NCBI GenBank assembly: GCA_038040445.1
Contig: JBBPIG010000004.1
Coordinates: forward strand, 142,190-206,189
Source: Acidobacteriota bacterium
GTDB lineage: Bacteria > Acidobacteriota > Blastocatellia > UBA7656
Reading direction: 5' to 3'
Length of the DNA: 64,000 nt
Positions 55,462 to 63,140 of the stretch are shown here, piece by piece; the first letter of the stretch is position 1, and every line of letters begins with the position of its first letter. The notes beneath the pieces are model-generated. The model had not been told where the DNA came from. It was given only the letters and a program-made list of their open reading frames with translations, and did not search any database. The position numbers and the translations under genes are program-made.

Positions 55462-55574
55462 GCGCGTCAGCTTTTCGCGCATACCCACGCCTGCCAGAGA
55501 CTGTCGTGGGTGGGATTCCAGGAGTTTTCACACGGTCTCTGGCAGGCGTGGGTATGCGCGAAAATCTGACGCGC
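55462..55574. repeat. 40-bp inverted repeat in a 315-bp gap
   Basis: Arms 55462-55501 and 55535-55574 pair over 40 bp with one mismatch and a 33-bp loop. The rest of the gap (55387-55701) holds no gene. No transposase or terminal target duplication is visible. Confidence 0.9.
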
Positions 55575-55701
55575 ACCAAAGTAACGATCGAAACAAGCAC
55601 GTCATTCGAGTTCTCAGCGGTCTTGACTGGCACGGTTTGACCTAGTAGAAGATCCGTTGTCGATGGAGTCGGCATGAGCCCGCGATGCGCACTTCAGCAT
55701 C

Positions 55702-56880
55702 ATGGGCCATCGTAATATGACAGGCCCGCCACAAAAGTTTCCGCTACATGATATCGCACTCGATGACTATCGGATTGATGGCGTCGAGGGAGTCTTGACG
55801 CCCGCGCTTGCGATCTATCCCGAGATAGTCGACGCCAACATCCGAACGACTTTGCGGTTATTAGGCGGCGATGCTAATCGCTGGCGGCCTCATGTGAAAA
55901 CGGCGAAGCTTGCGTACATCATGCGACGGCTGGTTTCCCACCACGGCATCGCGAACTTCAAGTGCGCAACCGCGCTCGAGCTGTCGACGGTGTGCGAGGC
56001 CGGCGCTGCGGACGTCGTTGTTGCCTATCCAATGGTTGGCGCTAACGCTCGCCGGGTGAGAAATATAGCAGAGCAGTTCTCTAAAACTTCCGTGTCGGCC
56101 CTGGTTGAATCTCGCGAGCACATCAAGCCCTGGCAAGGAAGCCGCGTCGGACTGTTCATTGACCTGAACCCCGGAATGAATCGATCCGGCATCGAGCAAG
56201 ATCGAGTAGATGAAATAGTCCAACTCGCGCGAGCTATAAAGAATACCGGTCAGGCCTTTCGTGGGCTGCACTATTATGACGGCCATCTCTCCTCTCTCGC
56301 TCTCCCGGAACGCGAGAATGTCGCGCATCGAGGTTACGATCGCCTGATGGAAGTCACCGCCGCCTTCGAGCGCGCGGAAATTGAGATTGCAGAGATCATA
56401 ACCGCGGGGACGCCGGCCTTTCCATGCACGCTCTCCTATGCGGCTTTCGCAACATCTTCGTTCACTCATCGCGCATCGCCGGGAACGGTTGTGTACAACG
56501 ACTGCTCCAGTATGGGCCAACTGCCGGCGGAGTACGGCTATCGTCCGGCTGCGGTCGTTGTTTCAGCGGTTGTCTCTCACCCATCGCCCGGCCGCTTCAC
56601 TTGCGACGCGGGACACAAAACGGTTTCGGCTGACTCGGGCATTCCAACATGCGCCGTGATCGGCCGGCCGGAGTACCTGCCGTCCAAACCGAGCGAGGAA
56701 CATCTTCCAATTGACTTCTTCGAGGGCTCACCGCCAGCCATAGGCGATGCGCTTTATCTTGTCCCCAGGCACATCTGTCCAACGGTTAACAACTTTGATC
56801 ACGCGCTGCTGGTTGAGAGCGGCCGCATTGTTGGAGTGGAGCGGGTAACTTCTCGCGGCCGCGAAGCGCCGGTCACATGA
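55702..56880 (+). CDS. D-threonine aldolase/D-serine dehydratase-like PLP enzyme
   Basis: A 392-residue fold-type III protein. The PLP Lys is in WRPHVKTAKLAYIM, with FKCATALELSTVCEAGAADVVVAYP and a C-terminal metal site in LVPRHICPTVNNFDHALLV (His and Cys as in the DSD1 group). It probably acts on D-threonine or D-serine type amino acids. The ATG at 55702 could be replaced by one at 55717. Confidence 0.87.
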   Translation: MGHRNMTGPPQKFPLHDIALDDYRIDGVEGVLTPALAIYPEIVDANIRTTLRLLGGDANRWRPHVKTAKLAYIMRRLVSHHGIANFKCATALELSTVCEAGAADVVVAYPMVGANARRVRNIAEQFSKTSVSALVESREHIKPWQGSRVGLFIDLNPGMNRSGIEQDRVDEIVQLARAIKNTGQAFRGLHYYDGHLSSLALPERENVAHRGYDRLMEVTAAFERAEIEIAEIITAGTPAFPCTLSYAAFATSSFTHRASPGTVVYNDCSSMGQLPAEYGYRPAAVVVSAVVSHPSPGRFTCDAGHKTVSADSGIPTCAVIGRPEYLPSKPSEEHLPIDFFEGSPPAIGDALYLVPRHICPTVNNFDHALLVESGRIVGVERVTSRGREAPVT

Positions 56881-56907
56881 CTCTGAATCTGTTATTGCGA
56901 TAGTCGC

Positions 56908-57480
56908 TCAATGGCTTGTTGTAGCGGCGGGTTGATTCTGACTGCGAACCTGTTGTTTGTAGTAGTCCGCGATGTATCTTCTCATTCCAAACTCTGCCCA
57001 ACTCATGCCGTAGCGCCTGGCCTCCGCAATAGCGCGCTGCCCGGTCCAGCCATCGTGCCAGATGCGATAGATAGCGGTGATAGTTCCCGTTCGATCGGAG
57101 CCGTGCTTGCAGTGAATGAAAACCGGCTGGTTCTCGGGATTATCGATTATCGCCAATACGCTGGAGACCTGTTCGTTTGACGGCGCGCTCAGGCCCGGCA
57201 TCGGGATGTTGAAGTAGCGCAGCCCTGCGGACTTTGTTTCGCTTTGCTCTGCGCTGATGCGCTCGTCTTCGCCCCGCAGGTTTATTATCGTCTTTATGCC
57301 AAGCTCCGCCAGTTTTCTTATACCCCCGTCGCGAGGTTGCGCGCCGCGGTACAGTCGTTCGCTTACTTTGTGAAAATTGGGAAGCTCCTTGTAGCTGGGT
57401 TCCTGCTGAGCCTGGCTTGCCGCCGCGAGCAGCATCAGGGCGCACACCACGGCGCTCAACCTGCCAGTTCGATTTTTCAT
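56908..57480 (-). CDS. Exported dual-specificity-like protein phosphatase
   Basis: A 190-residue protein with a signal peptide (LSAVVCALMLLAAASQA) and a tyrosine/dual-specificity phosphatase core: LYRGAQPRDGGIRKLAELGIKTIINLRG, the catalytic HCKHGSDRTG (CX5R) and FGMRRYIADYY. The product is periplasmic, so it may act on phospholipids, inositol phosphates or proteins. The paralogue at 57526 lies 45 bp upstream on the same strand. Confidence 0.88.
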   Translation of the reverse strand: MKNRTGRLSAVVCALMLLAAASQAQQEPSYKELPNFHKVSERLYRGAQPRDGGIRKLAELGIKTIINLRGEDERISAEQSETKSAGLRYFNIPMPGLSAPSNEQVSSVLAIIDNPENQPVFIHCKHGSDRTGTITAIYRIWHDGWTGQRAIAEARRYGMSWAEFGMRRYIADYYKQQVRSQNQPAATTSH

Positions 57481-57525
57481 TTTGATTTGAAGCTTACTCG
57501 AGTCTTCGCGCGCCGAATGCGATTC

Positions 57526-58119
57526 CTACTTGTTTCGGCTCGTAGTGACTACGACGCCCTTTGTGTCGATGCGCGAGTAGTAGTCGTAAACGTAGCGCTT
57601 CAACGAACCGTGACCCATGCCGTAGTCAAAGTCGTATTGCTTCATCTCCTGGAAAGCCTGTTCTGCCGTCCATCCATCGTGGGTGATCCTGTAAATCGCG
57701 CTCATAGCTCCAGTGCGATGGCGGCCGCCGGCACAGTGCACGAATACGGGTTGGTTTGCCGGGTCATTCACTATCTTCAGGAAGAGCTCGGCCTGCTCGG
57801 GGGAAGGCTGGTTTTTGTCGCTCATTCCTATGCGATGGAACTTCATGCCTTGCGCCTCGACCAGGGCCTGCTCTCGATCTACGCCGCCCATTTGGAGGTC
57901 TATGACTGTCTTCACTCCCATCGCAGCCAGGCCCGCATAGTCTTGCTCTTTCGGCTGAGCTCCTCGGTAAAACGTCTCATTGACGCAACCGAAATTCTTG
58001 ACCTGGCACTTCGGTGTTTTGTTGCCCTGTGCGGCTTGCGCGACTGAAAGGATTGCTAATGAGATAAAAACGGATGTGACGAATACGAATACAGGTGAGA
58101 GTTTTCGAAACGCGCGCAT
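57526..58119 (-). CDS. Exported dual-specificity-like protein phosphatase, paralogue
   Basis: A 197-residue protein with a signal peptide (VFVFVTSVFISLAILSVAQA) and the same layout as its downstream neighbour: FYRGAQPKEQDYAGLAAMGVKTVIDL, catalytic HCAGGRHRTG (CX5R) and GHGSLKRYVYDYY. The pair comes from a tandem duplication. AAGGAGA precedes the ATG at 58119. Confidence 0.88.
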   Translation of the reverse strand: MRAFRKLSPVFVFVTSVFISLAILSVAQAAQGNKTPKCQVKNFGCVNETFYRGAQPKEQDYAGLAAMGVKTVIDLQMGGVDREQALVEAQGMKFHRIGMSDKNQPSPEQAELFLKIVNDPANQPVFVHCAGGRHRTGAMSAIYRITHDGWTAEQAFQEMKQYDFDYGMGHGSLKRYVYDYYSRIDTKGVVVTTSRNK

Positions 58120-58307
58120 CAGATCTCCTTCCTAAAACCCACAAAACCAATTGCTCGATTTTCCAGTGAGCAGGATTATGGTACCTTGAGTTCCGTGAGC
58201 CTGCAACGAAAAACTTCGCCGCAACAACTTCGTATGATTTGCTCGCTAAAAGGCCCCAAAATACGCATTGAACCCGTACGCAATTCACCGCCGGGAGGCG
58301 CAAGAAA

Positions 58308-59264
58308 GTGACCGACCAGCCTATTCTTAAGGAGCGAGCCAGAACGTTTTTCGCCGAGCTTCAAGACCACATATGCTCGGCGCTCGAACTGCTTGACGGC
58401 GAAGGCCGGTTTCGCGAGGACCTCTGGACGCGCGACGAAGGGGGCGGCGGTCGCACGCGGGTGATGGAAGACGGCGCGATGTTCGAAAAAGCCGGTGTGA
58501 ATTTCTCGGAAGTCTTCGGACACTTCGACGAGGCGTTTGCCGAGAGGCTTCCGATTGGCGACGGCACCGAATTCTTCGCAACCGGAGTCTCGCTGGTACT
58601 CCACCCTTCCAACCCTTTCGTACCGACGGTCCACGCAAACTTTCGCTATCTTGAACGAGGCTCTGGAAGTTGGTTTGGCGGCGGCACCGATCTCACACCG
58701 TACTATCCATACCTTGAAGACGCGATTCACTTTCACCGAACGTTGAAGGATGCTTGTGACGAGTTCGACCCGGAGTTTTACCCGCGCTTCAAGAAATGGT
58801 GCGACGAGTATTTTTTTATTAAGCATCGTAATGAAACGCGCGGAGTGGGCGGTGTCTTCTTCGACTACCTGACCGGCGATTCAGGGCACGAACAGCCTTC
58901 CGCGAGCGACGAACGGTCCACAGATCACCGCAGCATCGAATCCATCTTTGAGTTTGTTCAGCGGATTGGGCGTTCTTTTCTTCCCGCCTATCTTCCGATA
59001 GCGGAGCGCCGGAAGGGTGAGCCCTACACCGACCGCGAGCGACAATTTCAGTTGCTCCGGCGTGGACGCTACGTTGAATTCAACCTGGTCTATGATCGCG
59101 GCACGCACTTTGGCTTGCAGACACAGGGACGCACCGAGTCTATCCTGATGTCACTGCCTCCGCTTGTGCGCTGGCAGTACGAGTATCATCCCGAACCCGG
59201 CACGCGAGAAGCCGAAGCGTGGGAGTTCTTCCATCCACGTGATTGGTTGAAACTGGGTGAATGA
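58308..59264 (+). CDS. hemF: Oxygen-dependent coproporphyrinogen III oxidase
   Basis: A 318-residue enzyme that converts coproporphyrinogen III to protoporphyrinogen IX with O2 in heme synthesis. Family blocks are GSWFGGGTDLTPYYPYLEDAIHFH, YFFIKHRNETRGVGGVFFDYL, YVEFNLVYDRGTHFGLQTQGRTESILMSLPP. The start is GTG at 58308 with GGGAGG twelve bases upstream. Length is normal. Confidence 0.96.
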   Translation: MTDQPILKERARTFFAELQDHICSALELLDGEGRFREDLWTRDEGGGGRTRVMEDGAMFEKAGVNFSEVFGHFDEAFAERLPIGDGTEFFATGVSLVLHPSNPFVPTVHANFRYLERGSGSWFGGGTDLTPYYPYLEDAIHFHRTLKDACDEFDPEFYPRFKKWCDEYFFIKHRNETRGVGGVFFDYLTGDSGHEQPSASDERSTDHRSIESIFEFVQRIGRSFLPAYLPIAERRKGEPYTDRERQFQLLRRGRYVEFNLVYDRGTHFGLQTQGRTESILMSLPPLVRWQYEYHPEPGTREAEAWEFFHPRDWLKLGE

Positions 59265-59338
59265 ACGGAAGGTTCCGTTGTTCGGCTGGCTGCTGAGTGC
59301 TAAATTATTCAGCGCGATCATCGAATGAGGAGCAAGCT

Positions 59339-59839
59339 ATGGCGGCGCGCAAACGAAAAGAGTACGGCGAGTACATCGTCTCAGACTCGAAGATCTGCGG
59401 CGGGGACTTAACCTTCAAGGGCACGCGTGTGCTGGTGAAGGATGTTCTTTACTATGTCGCAAAGGGCAAGGATTGGGATTGGATTCCCAAAGCTTACGAT
59501 GGAAGGCTCAGTCACGAGGCTATCGCTGAAGCGGTTGAGCTGGCGCGCGAGGCGTTGGCCGCAAGCACCGAGAACGAGGAGCAAGTTATGGCGGCACGCA
59601 AACGAAAAGAGTACGGCGAGTACATCGTCTCAGACTCGAAGATCTGCGGCGGGGACTTAACCTTCAAGGGTACGCGTGTGCTGGTGAATGATGTTCTTTA
59701 CTATGTCGCGCAGGGCAAGGATTGGGATTGGATCGTCAGCGGTTATCACGGCATTAGTCGGGAAGCAATTGCAAAGGCAATCTCGCTCGCGAGTGAGTCT
59801 TTGATCGCGAAGGTCGAGACTCGTCGCCGCGCGGCATGA
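59339..59839 (+). CDS. Two DUF433 antitoxin-like domains fused in tandem
   Basis: One frame of 166 residues in which a 83-codon unit occurs twice. The DNA of the first 110 bp or so is almost identical in both copies (starts 59339 and 59588, period 249 bp). Each copy has its own GAGGAGCAAG site and ATG, so two separate proteins may also be made from one mRNA. Unit: RKRKEYGEYIVSDSKICGGDLTFKGTRVLV-DVLYYVA-GKDWDWI, typical DUF433. DUF433 proteins are antitoxin-like partners of PIN toxins; no PIN gene is adjacent. Confidence 0.87.
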   Translation: MAARKRKEYGEYIVSDSKICGGDLTFKGTRVLVKDVLYYVAKGKDWDWIPKAYDGRLSHEAIAEAVELAREALAASTENEEQVMAARKRKEYGEYIVSDSKICGGDLTFKGTRVLVNDVLYYVAQGKDWDWIVSGYHGISREAIAKAISLASESLIAKVETRRRAA

Positions 59840-59920
59840 ACGCTCGGAATGGAAAAGAGATCGCCTGGTAACCGAAACGAAGAAATGAGATAGGCGGAGG
59901 AAGGCTGTCACAATCTCACG

Positions 59921-60154
59921 ATGTCAACGGTCCTCAGGCAAGAAGGATATGAAATCGTGATTCGCTCCAACGATCACGAGCCTGCTCACGTCCATGCCTT
60001 TAAGGGAGACGGTGAAGCGAAGATCAATCTCGATCCGGTTGAGGTGAAGCAAGTCTGGAATATGAAGAGACAGGTTGCGCGAAAGGCGAAACGAATTGTC
60101 TCCGAGAACCAGGAGTATTTGTTGCAGAAATGGGAAGAGATCCATGGAAGATAG
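59921..60154 (+). CDS. DUF4160 protein, probable toxin-antitoxin component
   Basis: A 77-residue protein: MSTVLRQEGYEIVIRSNDHEPAHVHAFKGDGEAKINLDPVEV, the DUF4160 signature with EPAHVHA. It overlaps the DUF2442 gene by 11 bp. DUF4160-DUF2442 pairs are common and TA-like by arrangement, though activity is not established. Confidence 0.9.
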   Translation: MSTVLRQEGYEIVIRSNDHEPAHVHAFKGDGEAKINLDPVEVKQVWNMKRQVARKAKRIVSENQEYLLQKWEEIHGR

Positions 60155-60539
60155 AGCGTTCGATCAAGAGTATGAGAGAGCGAAACGGGCAGCCGCACGA
60201 GCCGATCGAATTGAGCCGCGTGCCAAGTCCGCGCGCTATGATCGCCGAACGAATCGCATAGTCGTGGAACTGCGCAACGGGGCAACCTTCATGTTTCCGG
60301 CCGAGCTGGCGCAGGGGTTGGCGGGAGCATCGCCGAAGGATCTGGCTGAGGTGCAGGTAACGCCATCTGGCGCCGGGCTTCGCTGGCCCAGTCTCGATGT
60401 CGACTTCAGCTTGCCGAATCTTTTGGCCGGGGAGTTCGGATCGAAGAGTTGGATGGCAAAGCTGGGCCGCAATGGCAGAGGTGATGTTCGAAGGGAACAA
60501 CCTTTGAAAGCAAGAAGCAGTCGGCGATCGAAGGCGTAG
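60144..60539 (+). CDS. DUF2442 protein, partner of DUF4160
   Basis: A 131-residue protein starting at the ATG at 60144 inside the end of the DUF4160 gene. The centre (ARYDRRTNRIVVELRNGATFMFP, LRWPSLDVDFSLPNLLAGEFG) is the DUF2442 domain. The N-terminal 30 residues are charged and helical, the C-terminus basic. Confidence 0.88.
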   Translation: MEDRAFDQEYERAKRAAARADRIEPRAKSARYDRRTNRIVVELRNGATFMFPAELAQGLAGASPKDLAEVQVTPSGAGLRWPSLDVDFSLPNLLAGEFGSKSWMAKLGRNGRGDVRREQPLKARSSRRSKA

Positions 60540-60640
60540 TAACCAAGCTCAAGCTTCCGTCGATGCTACATGCACGCAACCAGGTGTCCGGGCGATCGCG
60601 GGCCATCACTACCGCTCGGAGCCGTCATTGTCGACCTATA

Positions 60641-62005
60641 CTATTCGCGTTCCCGGCGTCCTTTGCCGCGGCCACCCGCCGTCGCGGAAACCCGCTCGAC
60701 TTCCGACATGACCCTCAGCAGATTCTCACCCAGAATCTTCTTGATATCCCCGTCCGAGTAGCCGCGCTTCATGAGCTCATATGTGATTGTCGGCAGCTTG
60801 GAAATGTCTTCCATTCCCACCGGCAGTCCTGTCAGCGGAACGCCGTCGAAGTCTGAACCGATGCCAACGTGATCCACCCCGGCCACCTTGGCTATGTGAT
60901 CTATGTGATCCATCAGAACCGAGAGCGGCGTTTTCCCCGGGTCGTTCGCAACTCGCCACTTCTCGACCTCGTCTTGCACCCGCTTCGGTTCGTTCGGATA
61001 CGTGACCTTCAGTTCGTCTTCCATGCTCCGCGAGCGCAGCGCGAGTTCCGCTTTGCGAGGATCCAGGAAGCCATCATAGAAATTCACCATCACCACACCG
61101 CCGTTCTTGGCTAAAGCTTTCAGCATGTCGTCGCTCATGTTTCGAGGATGGCCGGCAATGGCTCGCGCCGAAGAATGCGAAGCAATGACCGGCGCGCGAG
61201 TCGTCGCGATAACGTCGTAGAAGGTCTTATCCGCGACGTGCGAAATGTCCGCCATCATTCCTATGCGGTTCATCTCTCGGATAACTTCGCGTCCGAAATC
61301 CGTCAGGCCGTTGTGATGCTTCACGCTCGGGTTGTTTATGTCGCCTTCAGAATCCGCCCAGTCGTTGGTGTTCGTATGAGTGAGCGTCATATAGCGAACG
61401 CCCAGTTCGTAAAACATCCGCAGGGCGTGAAGGCTGTCTTCGATTGCGTGGCCGCCTTCGATCCCCATCAACGCGGCGATCTTTCCGCTCTTCACGATGC
61501 GGCGAATGTCGGCTGCGGTCGAAGCCGCCGCGAGGGACTCGGGGTGACGACGGATTTGTTCGTGGACGACCGCAATCACGTCGAGCGCACGGCGGGCCGC
61601 GCCTCCCCCTTCAGCGGGCTTCTTATTGACGAACTCTTTTCCAACGTACACGGCGAAGAACTCCGCCCCGAGGCCGCCGGCTTTCATTCGCCTGAGATCG
61701 GTGTGGGTCTTGACCTTCGCGTTTGGATCATCGCCACGCATTCCCAAATCGAATCCGTCGTCGACAAGCGGAGACGTGATGTCGTTGTGGGTGTCGATGA
61801 CGATCGACTGGCGATGGAGCTTCTCAGCTCGCGCGCGTAGAGCGTCTTCAGTCGATTGCGATGGAGCAGCCGGGCGGCGCCGCGGCTTCTGCTTTTGCGA
61901 TGTGGCCGCAGTGGAGCCGGAAACAGCCGCCGCCGCGAAACCTCCAGCCGCAAGCGCTGCGGCCAGGCAGAATGCCAGCGAGAGTCTTAGAAGCGATGTG
62001 CGCAT
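60641..62005 (-). CDS. Exported membrane dipeptidase (peptidase M19)
   Basis: A 454-residue zinc dipeptidase. The signal peptide starts at the ATG at 62005 (SLLRLSLAFCLAAALAAGGFA), followed by a basic linker. Metal ligands are in IDTHNDI, GIEGGHAIED, SHSSARAIAGHPRNMSDD; GIGSDFDGVP completes the barrel. It would cleave dipeptides with D- or dehydro-residues in the periplasm. A Lys/Arg-rich tail ends it (GRGKGRRERE). The reading from 62071 adds residues overlapping the upstream gene. Confidence 0.93.
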   Translation of the reverse strand: MRTSLLRLSLAFCLAAALAAGGFAAAAVSGSTAATSQKQKPRRRPAAPSQSTEDALRARAEKLHRQSIVIDTHNDITSPLVDDGFDLGMRGDDPNAKVKTHTDLRRMKAGGLGAEFFAVYVGKEFVNKKPAEGGGAARRALDVIAVVHEQIRRHPESLAAASTAADIRRIVKSGKIAALMGIEGGHAIEDSLHALRMFYELGVRYMTLTHTNTNDWADSEGDINNPSVKHHNGLTDFGREVIREMNRIGMMADISHVADKTFYDVIATTRAPVIASHSSARAIAGHPRNMSDDMLKALAKNGGVVMVNFYDGFLDPRKAELALRSRSMEDELKVTYPNEPKRVQDEVEKWRVANDPGKTPLSVLMDHIDHIAKVAGVDHVGIGSDFDGVPLTGLPVGMEDISKLPTITYELMKRGYSDGDIKKILGENLLRVMSEVERVSATAGGRGKGRRERE

Positions 62006-62048
62006 AGGTGTGAGAGTCCTTTTCGTTGGAAGTGGGGGTCTGGCCCGC

Positions 62049-63140
62049 CTATCTTGCAGTGTAGTATCCACGCCGCGCGCGTACTTGAAGGCCCGGCCGC
62101 TTGACCTCTACGCGAATCGCTCTGAACGTGCCGGGGCGCGGCTCGACCTTGCTGTAGTAAGTCAGCACATACTGCGCTCGAACCTCCGCAGCCAGCCGCT
62201 TGTATATTTCGTCCAGGTCGCGTGTTTCCTTTTTCTGGTCTTCGTAGATGGGTGGAAAGAATGCGCGGCCGCCGGTGTCTTCGCACATCGCCTTCAACAC
62301 GAACTCACCTGCCAGGTCCTGAACGTTAGGCGAAGGCGCAACACCCGTCGAGTGCACGCCGTAGATAACCGCGTCCGATTTCTGCGCTTCGTTGAGCGCT
62401 TGCGCCAGCGTTGAAGTCGAGACCGTATCGGTGCCGTCTGACAGGACCACCATCACGTGCCGCCCCTCCGCGGGGCGCAGATATCTGGCGGCCGATATCA
62501 TTGCGTCATACAGCGCGGTCGCGCCTTGCGCCTTTAGCTGTCCAAGCGCGTTGACAAGCTGATCGACGTCAGAAGTGAACTGCAACTCGATCCTTGCTTC
62601 GCTCGATACGCTCATCAGCGCGGCCTGATCGCCCCGGCGCATCACGTTTCGAAAGAACTGGGCCGCCGCCCGTTGCTCGAAGTCAAAGCGGTGCCGTATC
62701 GAGCCTGAGGTATCGAATAAGAAGATCAGCCGCAACGGGATCTGCCCTTCGCGATAGAAGCCGGCGATGTCTTGAAGTGAGTTGTCCTCGTACAACTCGA
62801 AATCTTTTTCGGTTAGATCGTTGACCTGATTGCCGGCCGAATCGGTGACCGAGGTAATCACCGTGACCAGATCGGCTTTCAGCTTTATGGGTTTGTCTTC
62901 CTGCGAGTCTTCGGTGGCGCGGCGCGGACGGGTTTCTTCGGCGGGAGGCGAAACGGGCCGGCGTCCTTGCGATTGCGAAGGCGGTTGAGGTTTCGGAGGC
63001 GGAGGCGTTGGTCTGCCCGACTGGGCAAACGCGAAGGCAAAAGGTAAAAGGAGAAAGGCAAAAGGAAAAAACATCAGCAGCGCTTGAACGTCGCGTCCGA
63101 GGTTTTTCCTTTTTACTTTTGCCTTTTGCCTTCGAATCAT
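62049..63140 (-). CDS. VWFA-related exported protein (acidobacterial type)
   Basis: A 363-residue protein of the VWFA-related domain family known mainly from Acidobacteria. A signal peptide is followed by a Pro/Gln-rich linker (RPTPPPPKPQPPSQSQ), then ADLVTVITSVTDSAGNQVNDLTEKDFELYEDN and a VWA domain with MIDAS start FLFDTSGSIRHR. Its ATG at 63140 overlaps the trmFO stop (ATGA). The n-region (QKAKVKRKN) and hydrophobic core (FFPFAFLLLPFAFAFAQ) are written by the two arms of a heptad hairpin. Confidence 0.92.
   Translation of the reverse strand: MIRRQKAKVKRKNLGRDVQALLMFFPFAFLLLPFAFAFAQSGRPTPPPPKPQPPSQSQGRRPVSPPAEETRPRRATEDSQEDKPIKLKADLVTVITSVTDSAGNQVNDLTEKDFELYEDNSLQDIAGFYREGQIPLRLIFLFDTSGSIRHRFDFEQRAAAQFFRNVMRRGDQAALMSVSSEARIELQFTSDVDQLVNALGQLKAQGATALYDAMISAARYLRPAEGRHVMVVLSDGTDTVSTSTLAQALNEAQKSDAVIYGVHSTGVAPSPNVQDLAGEFVLKAMCEDTGGRAFFPPIYEDQKKETRDLDEIYKRLAAEVRAQYVLTYYSKVEPRPGTFRAIRVEVKRPGLQVRARRGYYTAR
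63032..63134. repeat. AAAAGGC heptad hairpin inside a signal peptide
   Basis: Left arm 63032-63072 and right arm 63101-63134 contain degenerate GGCAAAA heptamers; CGAAGGCAAAAGG of the left outer end pairs exactly with the right outer end. Both arms are coding: on the minus strand the right arm gives the basic n-region and the left arm the Phe/Ala/Pro hydrophobic core. Confidence 0.9.

Noticed and set aside
55462-55574. Inverted repeat as ends of an insertion sequence
   Set aside because: Only 33 bp lie between the arms, no transposase and no target-site duplication are visible.
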